Assembly: GCA_020809425.1 (NCBI GenBank)
Contig: JAGGDC010000003.1
Coordinates: 186,001 to 250,000, forward strand
DNA: 64,000 nucleotides
Direction of reading: 5' to 3'
Source: Candidatus Synoicihabitans palmerolidicus
GTDB lineage: Bacteria; Verrucomicrobiota; Verrucomicrobiia; Opitutales; Opitutaceae
Part shown: positions 29,742 through 39,328 of the stretch, piece after piece
How the letters are laid out: every line of letters starts with the position of its first letter
How positions within the stretch are numbered: position 1 is the first letter of the stretch
Notes under the pieces: generated by a model
The model's database searches: none
What the model was told of the DNA's origin: nothing
Seen by the model: only the letters and a program-made list of their open reading frames with translations
Position numbers and translations under genes: made by a program

Positions 29742-30731
29742 ATGAATCACGTAATCAACGGCATCACCGTCGAACACTTCTACAAGACCTACCGCCAGAA
29801 GCTAAAGCTCGAGTTGGTAACTGGCCAGGCTGGCCTGCACCGCCTGATCAAAGAAGGCGCGCTCAATCGCCCGGCTTTGGCCCTCACCGGTTTCTTTAAA
29901 TATTTCGCCAATAAGCGCATTCAGGTGCTCGGGGCCGCCGAAATGACCTACCTCAAATCGTTGTCGCGCGAAAAACAGGAAGAAGTTTTTCGCGCCATGG
30001 CCCGTCGCCAGGTCCCTTGCTTTGTGCTGTCGCGCAACTTCGTGGCCACGCGGGCCATGCTGCAGGTTTGCGGCGAAACCAATCTCCCCATTTTCCGAAC
30101 CCCTATGATCACCCGGCATTGGGTGAATATTGCCACGTTGTGCGTCGACAACGAGTTCGCCCCGTCCACCTCCGAACACGCCACCATGCTCGATGTGAAA
30201 GGCATCGGCGTGCTGCTGCGCGGCGACAGTGGTGTCGGTAAAAGCGAATGCGCCCTCGCCCTCATCGAATGCGGTTATTCCTTGGTCGCCGACGACCTCA
30301 CCCAAATTCGATTGGTAGACGAACGCGAACTCATCGCGACCAGCCCTGCCCTGAATCGCGGCTACATGGAGTGTCGCGGTATCGGTATCATCAACATTGC
30401 CAAAATGTTCGGGGTGAAAAATGTCCGCCTGAACAAACGCATCGACTTGGTCGTTTCCCTTCATGAATGGACTCCCAAGGTGTTCGAAGAACGCACCGGC
30501 CTCGAAGAGAACTTTTATGAGATTCTCGGAATTCGTGTTCCCGAAGTTGATCTCTATGTGCGCCCGGGACGCGATATCGCCCGCCTCGTCGAAGTCGCCG
30601 CCTTGGTCCAGGCACTCAAAAATATGGGCCACGATCCCGCCAAGGAATTCAACGAACAACTCATCGCGCACATGTCCCAGCATACCGACGACGAGGAGCC
30701 TCAGCTCACTCGCATGGACGATGGATCCTGA
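29742..30731 (+). CDS. hprK: HPr kinase/phosphorylase
   Basis: Bifunctional enzyme that phosphorylates Ser46 of HPr. The N-terminal domain is at residues 1-130; the kinase core has the P-loop GDSGVGKSECAL, VADDLTQIRLV and the HprK signature MECRGIGIINIAKMFG, and ends with ALKNMGHDPAKEF. Length 329 is normal. Start ATG 29742 is the family-typical point (MNHVINGITVEHFY). No ptsH or PTS gene is nearby; instead an anti-sigma/phosphatase-like gene starts at its 3' end, which suggests a regulatory rather than sugar-uptake context. Confidence 0.95.
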   Translation: MNHVINGITVEHFYKTYRQKLKLELVTGQAGLHRLIKEGALNRPALALTGFFKYFANKRIQVLGAAEMTYLKSLSREKQEEVFRAMARRQVPCFVLSRNFVATRAMLQVCGETNLPIFRTPMITRHWVNIATLCVDNEFAPSTSEHATMLDVKGIGVLLRGDSGVGKSECALALIECGYSLVADDLTQIRLVDERELIATSPALNRGYMECRGIGIINIAKMFGVKNVRLNKRIDLVVSLHEWTPKVFEERTGLEENFYEILGIRVPEVDLYVRPGRDIARLVEVAALVQALKNMGHDPAKEFNEQLIAHMSQHTDDEEPQLTRMDDGS

Positions 30732-30734
30732 TCG

Positions 30735-31614
30735 ATCACCCGTCCACCAAGCCCCCTTCGGCGCAGATCATCGACAAACTGCTCCTGAGTAACTGGAATG
30801 CGGGCCACCAGATCAATCTGTCATTGGCCGCGTTTGGGATCGTGCTCGATCGCGCCACCACCTCCCTTCACAGCATCAACTTTGGGGCTCCGTTGCCCCA
30901 AATTTGTGACCTGGGCGGTTTCACTCAACCGCTCGAACCCACCACCGGATCTTCGCCCTTGGGATGGTATCCGGAGACGCCGGTCACCACGTTCACCGCG
31001 ATGGCCCCCGGACACCTCCTTATTTGGACCGACGGGCTTCCCGACCTCGCCCGTCAGCATGATGTAGACCCGCTCGCCTTCGCCCATCGCTCTTGCGGTC
31101 GGATGTACCCAACGATTTCTACCTCGCCAACGCCCCTGCCGATATTGCCGTGATCCGCCTCAATCTGAGTCGCTATTGCGCCAACAACTCGGAAGCCAAC
31201 CTGCCCTTGATTTCCCATCGTATCGCCGGCGACACCGTCGACCGCATCGATACTTACCAAGCGTGGTTGGAATGTAGCCTTCGCTTGGGTCTACCCGAAA
31301 TTTCGGACCAAAAACTAGGCGACATCACCATTTGCGCCCGGGAAGGTCTGATCAACGCCCTGCAACACGGTTGCCAAGGTCGCTGCCGATCAATTCGCCG
31401 ACCTACAAGTGGCCTCTCCGCCAACGAGCAAGACATTCACGTGCGTATAACCGACAGCGGCACCGGGCACGAATTTGATCTCGATCATCACGAACCCGCC
31501 GCGGCGGCCAACCTCCTCGGCGAACATCGAGGATTGGTCATGCTAAAACATATCCCCACCCGCACAACGGCATTCAATGGCGGGTCTCATCTCGAAATGG
31601 ATTTCGCGATCTAA
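30735..31614 (+). pseudogene. SpoIIE-type phosphatase half fused to HATPase (anti-sigma kinase) domain, frameshifted
   Basis: Residues from LIDHPSTKPPSAQIIDKLLL onwards match the C-terminal half of SpoIIE/RsbU PP2C phosphatases (LHSINFGAPLPQI, APGHLLIWTDGLPDLA). The first half, with the GDxxD metal ligands, is absent: the hprK stop lies immediately upstream and no start codon is evident. After a shift near 31085 follow a linker and an RsbW/SpoIIAB-like HATPase domain (N-box CAREGLINALQHG; ITDSGTGHEFDLD). Two compensating shifts occur near 31375 and 31415: the other frame reads KVAADQFADLQVA there. With the next STAS gene it forms a partner-switching set. Confidence 0.62.
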
Positions 31615-31630
31615 CTGAAAATTTCTCAGC

Positions 31631-31969
31631 ATGTCTCAGCCACCATCCGCATCGGAGAATTCTCTTTCTTCCCTCAAGGTACCTCATGTCGTCCCCGGCG
31701 ATCTTCTGAGCACCAACGTCGCCGGATTCCTGACGAGAATCACTCCTGTCATCGATTCATTACGCCAGGGAAACCAACTCACTCTCGATCTACGCGCCGC
31801 CCGGCTCGTCGCTTCCGTCGGCCTGAACGCCCTGGTCACGGTGATTAAATCCGCCCACGCGCGCGAAGTCACGGTCACCTTGCTGGTCGGCAATGCCAAC
31901 GTTCGTCGCATCCTCGAGTGCACTCGCCTCGATGCCCACCCCAAGGTTGAGGGAGCAGAATCGACATGA
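31631..31969 (+). CDS. STAS-domain (anti-anti-sigma-like) protein
   Basis: Intact 112-residue single STAS domain. LTLDLRAARLVASVGLNALV is the central beta-strand plus loop; the conserved Ser is in VASVGLNAL, the position phosphorylated in SpoIIAA/RsbV-type proteins, followed by VTVTLLVGNANVRRILECTR. Together with the upstream HATPase and phosphatase domains it suggests a partner-switching cascade controlling a sigma factor or a chemosensory output. Its stop overlaps the ATG of the next gene. Confidence 0.8.
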   Translation: MSQPPSASENSLSSLKVPHVVPGDLLSTNVAGFLTRITPVIDSLRQGNQLTLDLRAARLVASVGLNALVTVIKSAHAREVTVTLLVGNANVRRILECTRLDAHPKVEGAEST

Positions 31970-33273
31970 ATCGACTGCGTCATATCGTCGCGAGGTTCAG
32001 TGGATGGAGCCTGCGCTTTTGGATCAGGTCACGGTGGCGTAAATCTCGGTCCCGCTCCTCGGACTGTAATCCGGCCGCCCCGATCAAGGATCTCCAATTC
32101 GGCAATGACCATTTCTGGTCGGTGTTTCAAAGTCTGGGCAACTCACTGGGCGAGTTCGACCATCAGGGCGACATCTTGGTCCGTGAAACAGAGTCCCTCC
32201 AGGTTCTTGTGAAAGATAAGTCGGATGGCATGAATCTGTTCGAACAGTCCATGCAGTTGCTCGACCAACCCTTGGCTCATGTGGATCTTAGTCTACAAAG
32301 TCTGGGGCCTTTGTTGGAACAAATTGAACGCTGCGATCGTCACTCCGCCGCCCTGCTCGAGTGTCAATTGCCCATGGGGTCAGCACTTGCTCCGCTGCGT
32401 CATATGATCGTGTTTTTCAAGATCGAGGCCGCCCAACTCGACCCTGAACATCAAGCCACTTTCCTCACCGTCGCCGACGAAATTCAACGCCTCCGTGAAC
32501 TCATCGACGAGACCTTCGACAGCAATGTCGCTCGTCTCCAAGAGGTCCACCGGACCGTCGGCAAAGTCCACGCCAAGGTGAAGATCGACTTTTCGTCATA
32601 CTCCGACCGCATCGTCACCAAACGCTCCGAAATTGAAAAAGGGATCAAATCCATGGGACGCCAACTCGATCTCAACGCCACCCGGGAAACCCAGTTGGTT
32701 GAGGCGAGCACGGATTTGCGCGAATGTATGGGCCGCATAGTCAGCGCCCTCCAATTCGAAGCCATTCTCACCAGCGAGTTGACCACGTCCTCGAAGCCGT
32801 GAACGCCGGTCCCGCCCCCGAAACGCACAGTGCCTGGGTCCACCTCATATATCGCCAAATCGAAGACGTGATCAGTGCCCTGCGTGAAGCCCGCCAGGAA
32901 CTCGACCCCGGCGTAAACGACATCGCGCAACACCCCACCAAACTCGGCGACGCCTCCATGGAGCTGCGTAACCCCGACAACTCCAACGCATCCATCGATG
33001 GCATGGTGCAACTTCTTATCGAAGCGTTTAAGGAGATTACCGAAATCACCGCCGACAACGTACGCCTCGCCGACGATTCCCATTCCTCTCTTAAACCAGT
33101 CAGCGATGTCACCGAAAATCTCTGCTCGGTCGTCGTCGAAGTCTCGCTCAATATCCAACTCATTGCCCTGAACGCCCAAGTCCGCTCGGTGCAACTCGGC
33201 GACGGCAGCGGCCTTGAAGTCCTCGCCGCCCGAACCTCCGATATCTCCGCCGAACTTGCCGCAGTCCAACACT
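31966..33273 (+). pseudogene. Chemoreceptor-like helical signalling protein, frameshifted and cut by IS30
   Basis: The protein is mostly long amphipathic helix with no clear membrane segment. Near its C-terminus it has VVEVSLNIQLIALNAQVRSV followed by GSGLEVLAARTSDIS, the hairpin-tip core of methyl-accepting chemotaxis proteins (usual form IALNAxIEAARAGExGxGF). The first 279 residues and the rest are in different frames, joined near 32775 at SALQFEAI / SQRVDHVL. The reading frame ends at the IS30 copy C boundary, so the remaining helical part is lost. Cytosolic location and lack of a ligand domain suggest an internal sensor or adaptor tied to the STAS/HATPase genes. Confidence 0.62.
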
Positions 33274-34465
33274 GAGTGCACTGGCAGAGAGGAAGTGGTT
33301 CCCTTTCTCCTAATGCACTATAATGAATACGATACGTTTGATATTGGGATTGATGATTGGCGGGATTGAGGTTGCGGCAGGCCGCAGGAAGGGAGCGGTG
33401 AGCAGCTATACACAAGCCAGAGAGAGGATTTGGAGTGGTGGCAAAAATACAACGGCGCATCACCGCCAAGGAACGCGAGGCGATTCATGCCGGTTTGGCC
33501 CAGGGCCCAGGGCAAAAGCGGCGCTCAGCTTGCCGCCGCCCTCGGCCGCGACGCCTCGGTGGTCAATCGCGAGATCGCCCGCAACGGCGGGCGCAACAGC
33601 TACAGCGGCATGGATGCGCAGACTCGCACTTGCCGTCGGCCCAAGTGCGCCGTGCTCAACAAAGTCGCCGACACGCCCGCCTTGCGCGACGAGGTGCTGG
33701 CCCTGTTTGCCACCGGCGCTACGCCCCAGCAAATCGCAGTCGCCTTGAGACGACGTCATGGCCTTGATCTGACCCGACGCGTGAGCCACGAAACCATCTA
33801 CGACTTCATCTACGTCCACTCCAACGGCTCGGTTAAGAAGGAGTTGATCGCTTATTTGCGGCGCAAGAAGCCCCGGCGCAGTCCCGCCCCCCGCGCCAAG
33901 GGCAAGCTCTCGGGCCAGTTGCCGGGCGCGATCAATATCGGCGAGCGACCCGCTGAGGTAGAGCGCCGGGAGGTGCCCGAACACTGGGAGGCCGACTTGG
34001 TCATGGGTGCGGGCAATCACACCGCCATTTTGGTCATCACCGAACGGGTCTCCCGCTACGTGATGATCGTCCCGTTGGGCGGCGCCAAAGACGCGATCAG
34101 CGTCGCCCGCGCTCTCATCCGGGCCTTCAAACGCCTGCCCGCGCACCTGCGCACGACCCTCACCTACGACAACGGCCGCGAAATGGCCCAACATGCCGCC
34201 TTCTCCCTTGCCACAAAAGTGGCGGTCTACTTCTGCAATCCACACAGCCCTTGGCAGCGCGGTGCAGTCGCGAATATCAACGGTCTGATCCGGGAATACT
34301 TCCCTAAAGGCATCGCCTTTACACCGTCACCAAAGGCCAAATCGCCAAAGCGGAGTGGCTACTCAATAATCTCCCTCGCATCGGGCTCGACGGACAGTCT
34401 CCCGCTGAAGTCTTTCATGCTATTATTATACAAAAGGACTGTGCACTAGCCGCTTGACGCCGCCC
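33260..34465 (+). mobile_element. IS30-like element (copy C)
   Basis: About 1.2 kb. Left boundary near CTGAGTGCACTGG (33270), right end GTGCACTAGCCGCTTGACGC as in copies A and B. The two flanks belong to unrelated genes (chemoreceptor-like to the left, SlyB-like to the right), so DNA was lost or exchanged at this element after insertion. Confidence 0.82.
33435..34449 (+). pseudogene. IS30-family transposase, frameshifted (copy C)
   Basis: Start at 33435 (MVAKIQRRITAKEREAIHAG); after a shift near 33510 one frame runs through the second helix-turn-helix and the catalytic core to the end. First Asp in HWEADLVMG, second in LTYDNGREMAQH. The expected Glu is Ala (codon GCG, 34270-34272) exactly 33 residues after the second Asp. 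A C-terminal shift near 34315 changes FNTVTKGQIAKAEW into FTPSPKAKS. It would not be active on two counts. Confidence 0.85.
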
Positions 34466-34597
34466 ATTCAGTTGGACAACGGTTCGACCGTGGTGGTGGT
34501 CCAGGAAACGGAGAGCGGAATTTTTCGAGAAGGAAACCGCGTGCAAGTGAATGATGGTGGTGGATGGGCTCTGGCTTCGGTGCGGATGGTAATGTGA
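34466..34597 (+). pseudogene. SlyB/Pcp-like lipoprotein, 3' fragment
   Basis: The 43 codons right after the IS30 end read IQLDNGSTVVVVQETESGIF then REGNRVQVNDGGGWAL and a stop. This is the usual C-terminal strand set of glycine-zipper outer-membrane lipoproteins of the SlyB/Pcp type (TVVVVQE..., F-x-x-G-x-R-V-x-V). The signal peptide and glycine-zipper part are missing. Confidence 0.55.
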
Positions 34598-34639
34598 GTT
34601 GCCAAGCACAAGGCTGTCTTATGCTTTTGTCTCAAATTA

Positions 34640-36288
34640 GAGCGTGTCCCATTTACCCTGATTTTGGAAGGGGGGCAGGAAAGCCGATTTTTGAGCGGAT
34701 TTCCGGCTACCCATGGCGGATGTAGGCGCGCGCAGATGCAATTTAAGGGCTAAATTGCAGTGTCGCAGCAGTCAGTGCCTGGATCGTTTCCATGAGGGAA
34801 CCTCCGGCAGCCGGTTTATTGTTCATCGTTGGAGTAGGCTTGGTGGTTTTAGGCGGCTTGGGCCTGCGGTGGTTGGTCGGCCAGCAGTCGGGCGATGAGC
34901 CACAGGTTGTGACCGAGGATGCTCCAGGCTACCGCCAGGTAGCGATTCGTGAAGCCTCTGGCACTCAATCGCTTGCCTTGCGTTGCTTGATGATGGCGAT
35001 GCGGGCTTCCGTCGAAGCCCGGCGATGTTGGAGCGCCACGAACTGCGGCTCCTGCATGCGCCGTTGCAGTTGCTGCGGATGGCGGGGGCAAGTGGCGTCA
35101 TAAATGTCGGCTTCGGCCAAGCGTTCGCACAACCGTTTGGTCGAGAAGCCTCGGTCGGTGCTCAGGTCGAACTGATTCTGGCGCTCGAGGCTCTGGTCGA
35201 ACTGACGCCATTCGGCCGGAGCCATTCTCTGATACAACTGCCAATCGGTGATCAACCCCGTCACGTTCTCACTGATCATAAGGGTGTGGCCAAACTCGAC
35301 CTCGCCGGACGCCTTGCCCCGGACCACGGTCTGCACGTCGGGTTCGTAGACGCTGAGGATCTTCTCGGCGTTGGGCACTGGTCGCTCGCCGATGGGTGCG
35401 CAGCAGGCATTTCATCTGGCGGAGCACGCCCTTGCGGGCCCGCTTCGCATCGCGGCGCCGTCGGCTGTGGGTCATCGCGATGCACCACCGATTCATCGGC
35501 TTGGCAAAGACTGGCGGCTCGTTCGGCATCCGACCCCGCAATCCCGCTGCACGGCGCAGTTTCACCGCCTTGAGCAGGGGGGGCGGCTCACGTCGCGAAA
35601 GAGCACCCAGTCGACCGGGAAATGGATGTTGGCCTGCAGGCAGGTCGAGTCCACCAGGCACGTATCCATCGGCTGCGCCGCAGCCAGTCCCAGTTCGCTC
35701 GCCCGGTCCGCCTCACCGCACATCTCGATAAAGACTTGGCTCATCCTGCGCACCTGCCCGGCGGTGAAGCATTTGGACGCACGCTCCCGCACGCTTTCTT
35801 TGGGAGACCCCCTTGATGCCGTCGATCCGGCGCGCTCCGCAAAAGTCGGCCAACAGATCGCTGGAGGCGATGCTCAGGGAAAGTTTACGCAAGCTGATGT
35901 TTCCGCGCATCATGCGCAATACCTGCACCCGCCGCGCCTTGCGCGCGAACTGCAGGTGGCGCGGCAACCCGGCCACGTCGTCGCCCCGCCAGTTTTCCCG
36001 GGCAAAGTCCACGGCCATCGCTTCCGAGTGACTATTGGCCAGCAACTGGTCGAGCCCCGCCAGTTGATCGCGCAACGCGGCGTAATCTTTGTTGGGTCCG
36101 ACCGGAGTCAGGTCTGGACGCAGCCAGGTTTGCAGGGCAACTTCCGGGGTGACGGCTTCGGTAGTATTGTTCATACTAAATTATACACGCCGTTTTTGTG
36201 CCGAAACCAGGAAATCCTCCCGGTTTCGGTCTCTTTATTTTTACGCTACCTCCTCTTCGCCAACCTCTTGCGCTTGTTGGACACGCTC
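34640..36288 (-). mobile_element. ISNCY-like insertion sequence, copy 2 (internally deleted)
   Basis: 1.65 kb with the same GAGCGTGTCC terminal repeats as copies 1 and 3. Relative to copy 3 about 170 bases are missing near 35390, where the text jumps from the ATHPSAS region to DQCPTPRR. No target duplication is seen at its ends (TCAAATTA against TAAATAGG), consistent with later rearrangement. Confidence 0.88.
34823..36174 (-). pseudogene. ISNCY-like DDE transposase, frameshifted and internally deleted (copy 2)
   Basis: Starts at 36174 (MNNTTEAVTPEVALQTWLRP) and stops after the same 153 residues as the other copies; MSQVFIEMCGEADRASELGL lies one frame over. The insertion GGGGGGGC near 35580 and the internal deletion destroy the middle part. 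The tail STDRGFSTKRLCERLAEADI and SILGHNLWLIARLLADQPPQ are still readable. The STPIKAA stretch of copies 1 and 3 is also absent here. Confidence 0.8.
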
Positions 36289-36343
36289 TAAATAGGCGTC
36301 GAAACATCATATTTGGAGTGGTGTTGAGAGGTTACCGGTTCGT

Positions 36344-38653
36344 TCAGCGACTTGCCGTTTGTGGCGTGACTTTTTCGTAATTGCCGAGGTGCTGGAGATA
36401 GGCGATTAGCGCGACGATCTGTCTGTCGGGACCAATGTAGATGCCTTCCCCCTTGAGATTCTCCACGATGGCTACCGCCTGTTCATCCACCAGCGCTTGA
36501 ATTTCCGCGTCGGTCATTTCCGGATACGGCACTCCCAGCATGCACTGCACTTTCAACTTCGAAGGCAACGCCGCGACGTCAGTCTCGTTTTCGGACAACC
36601 AAGGGTAGGCTGGCATGTTGGAGCCGACCGAAATCTGCCGAGGATCTTCCATGTGACGAAAGTGCCAGGAATGGGGATACTTGCCTCCCACCCCGGCTAG
36701 ATCTGGTCCCGCCCGACGAGAACCCCATTGATACGGTCGATCGTAGATCGACTCACCCAACCGCGAGTAGTCCCCATAGCGCATCACATCCGGCACCAAC
36801 GTGCGGATCATCTGCGAATGACAGTTGTAACAGCCTTCGCTCACATAGATATCGCGGCCCGCCAGCTCCAACGGAGTGTAGGGAATTTGGAGGCGATCCT
36901 CCACGTTTGCCGTCTGATGGCTCACGATGCCGAGAATGATTTGCACCAACCCGCCAAGCGCCACCGCTATAAAGGTCAATACAGTGAAGGGAGCCGCACT
37001 CACCAGGAGTCGTTCATACCAGAGCGCCCAACGCTTGCCCCGGGACTCAAAATGCACCCATGCGAGGATAACCGAAAGCGCAGTACCGAAGATTCCCACT
37101 ATTTGCAGAAATGGTCCGCCAAAGAGCCACACGCAGGCAAAGACCGTTCCTCTGACTGAGAAAAGGACGGGGGGATTCCACAGCGTCGCCGTCGCTCCCA
37201 GCGAACGCTCCTCTTCGGGGACGTCGTCCTCGACCACGATCTCCATCGTGCCGTTCACGGCCACGCCTCCCCTTACCGTTTGCCAGATGTTGTAGGCCAT
37301 AATCAGCCAGCCCACAAAATACATACCTCCTCCCACCACCCGTAGCAGCATGAGAATCCGGATGGAATTCAACGTGTCCAAGAAATTCGGATACGTGAGG
37401 AGCGTGCCTCCCTCCGTCGTCGCATTCAGCATCAGACCTTGTGTAATGCCCGAGGTCCACATCGCCACAACATAGAGCAGAATACCGAAGAGGCCCAACC
37501 AGAAGTGCAAATTGGCCAGCGCCTGGGAATGCAAGGGCTTGCTCCACAAACGAGGCGCCAGGAAGTAAAACATGCCCGCCGCCATGAAGCCGTTCCATCC
37601 CAACGCTCCAGCGTGCACGTGCCCAATGATCCAATCGGAATAGTGCGCCAACGCATTGACCGACTTGATCGAAAGCAACGGTCCTTCAAAAGTGGCCATG
37701 CCGTAGAACGTCACCCCGGCGGCGAAGAATTTGATTACCGGATCCGTGCGCAACTTACCCCACGCCCCGCGCAGGGTGAACAGTCCGTTCAGCATACCGC
37801 CCCAGGAGGGCGCCCACAACATCAGGGCGAACGTCATGCCCAACATCTGCAGCCAATTGGGCAGCGCCGTATTTAGCAGATGATGCGGTCCCGCCCATAT
37901 GTAGACGAAGACCAACGACCAGAAGTGAATCACCGACAGTTTATAACTGTAGACCGGTCTCTCCGCCGCCTTCGGCAGAAAGTAATACATGATGCCCAAA
38001 ATCGGCGTGGTCAGAAAGAACGTCACGGCGTTGTGTCCATACCACCACGGCACCAACCCATCCTGCACCCCGGCAAACAATCCATAGCTATGCGTCCAAC
38101 TGGTCGGGATCGACAGGTGATTTACGATGTAAAGCATCGCTATCGTAAGGATCGTCGCGATGTAGAACCAAATCGCGACGTAGAGGCTGCGCTCCTTGCG
38201 CTTCGCCAAGGTCAGCAAAAGTTGATCGCGAACACCACCCAAATCAACGCGTCCGCAATGTTAATGGGCCAAATCAACTCCGCATATTCCTTACCGCGAG
38301 TCAGCCCCAACGGCAACGTGATCGCCACACTGAGAATGATCGACTGCCATCCCAAAAGTGCAGCGCTGATAGAAAATTACTCGCCAATCGCGCCTTAACC
38401 AACCGCTGCGTCGAGTAGTACACCCCGGCAAACATCATGTTGCCCACCAACGCGAAAACCACCGCGTTGGTGGCAGCGGTCGCAGCCGACCAAACGTGAG
38501 GAAGGACGTTTTGAAGTTGAGCTGAAAGAAGTTCAGTTGACTGGCGATCAGCACTCCGACCAACATCCCCACCGCACCCCAGAAAATGGAGGCGATCATG
38601 AATTGCCGGACGACCTTGTCGTTGTATTCGATCGTTATGTTACGAGCAGGCAT
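36344..38653 (-). pseudogene. ccoNO: cbb3-type cytochrome c oxidase, fused subunits I and II, N-terminal frameshifts
   Basis: Fusion of CcoN and CcoO in one chain of about 770 residues. CcoN: start MPARNITIEYNDKVVRQFMI, helix ligands in ALHFW, AGPHHLLNTALPNW and IIGHVHAGALGWNGF. CcoO: haem site EGCYNCHSQMIRTLVPDVMR, then MRYGDYSRLGES, AGPDLAGVGGKYP and SNMPAYPWL. From 38242 downwards the frame is clean; three shifts near 38490, 38365 and 38240 split the N-terminal 130 residues. No ccoP or ccoQ follows: ISNCY copy 2 begins 56 bases after the stop. ccoS lies just upstream. This oxidase reduces O2 at low tension; as read it is broken. Confidence 0.88.
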
Positions 38654-38685
38654 GTTGAAACATCGGGCTGAAAGTTCGGTGTCAG

Positions 38686-39007
38686 TTAAACATGTCGGCG
38701 ACCGCGCAGACTACCTGCAGCGCCCAGTGGCGGGGTGCGTTTCAGTGCGCCGTTTACATCCAGCGCATGGCGGAGTGATTCCTGTTTGGCACCCGCATGC
38801 TCCGCGGTGGGCATGCCCTCGGCCATGGGCAGCTTGATCTTCTTTTTTGCTGTGCGTCACCGGCCGGGGAATTTCATCTGCCAATGGCAACAACGCATCG
38901 CTCTCCGCAGAACTGAAACGCTGACGGCTGTGCTCTCGCAGGAAAAACCATACGAAGGTGAAAACCAAACAGAGACTGATGGTCAGGGTCAGAGGAATAA
39001 CAGACAT
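38686..39007 (-). pseudogene. ccoS: CcoS-like cbb3 oxidase maturation protein, frameshifted C-terminus
   Basis: MSVIPLTLTISLCLVFTFVW is the single membrane helix of CcoS-type proteins, followed by FLREHSRQRFSSAESDALLP. CcoS is needed for cofactor insertion into CcoN. A run of A (near 38848) shifts the frame: the better continuation is KKIKLPMAEGMPTAEHAGAK ending at TAA 38686. The tail is longer than in typical CcoS and could have been a separate small subunit. The stop is 33 bases before ccoNO, in one operon. A 16-bp palindrome lies in the upstream region. Confidence 0.65.
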
Positions 39008-39328
39008 AACTAGGAGGTTCGTTCCAGATGGTGGTTGGGCGTGGGCGAGCGATGATCGGATGGAGGGAGCTGAGTTATTGGGAAACACCCCACCCCTTGA
39101 TTCGACTCCATGCTAGCCGACCCTGAGTCGATTTACTCCGCTCCCGTTGCGCAGCGCTGCGCATATCTTGGTGAGCGCATCTCGACTCCACCGCCTCAGC
39201 TGCCGTGCCTTCCGCCTCTGAAAATCCGGTCATGCTGCATCTCTTGCCCTTCCTCTGAACCAATTATGGCCCACCCATTAGCAACCAACGCGGAGCCAAT
39301 TTGAGATGCTTCTGACCATAATGGCTCC
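39008..39328. other. Divergent intergenic region between ccoS and an unknown gene
   Basis: No gene is seen. It must carry the promoters of the minus-strand cbb3 operon and of the plus-strand unknown gene. It holds the palindrome described separately and the sequence TCATAACTAGGAGG at the ccoS start side. Confidence 0.5.
39148..39163. promoter_or_regulatory. Perfect 16-bp palindrome, candidate operator
   Basis: TGCGCAGCGCTGCGCA reads identically on both strands. It lies 141 bp upstream of the ccoS start and 166 bp upstream of the plus-strand unknown gene. A dimeric regulator site is possible; chance in GC-rich DNA is also possible. Confidence 0.3.

Noticed and set aside
33300..33430. Apparent open frame beginning MNTIRLILGLMIGGIEVAAG at the IS30 left end
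   Set aside because: It lies in a different frame from the transposase start and also occurs in copy B; it is leader sequence of the element, not a gene I can support.
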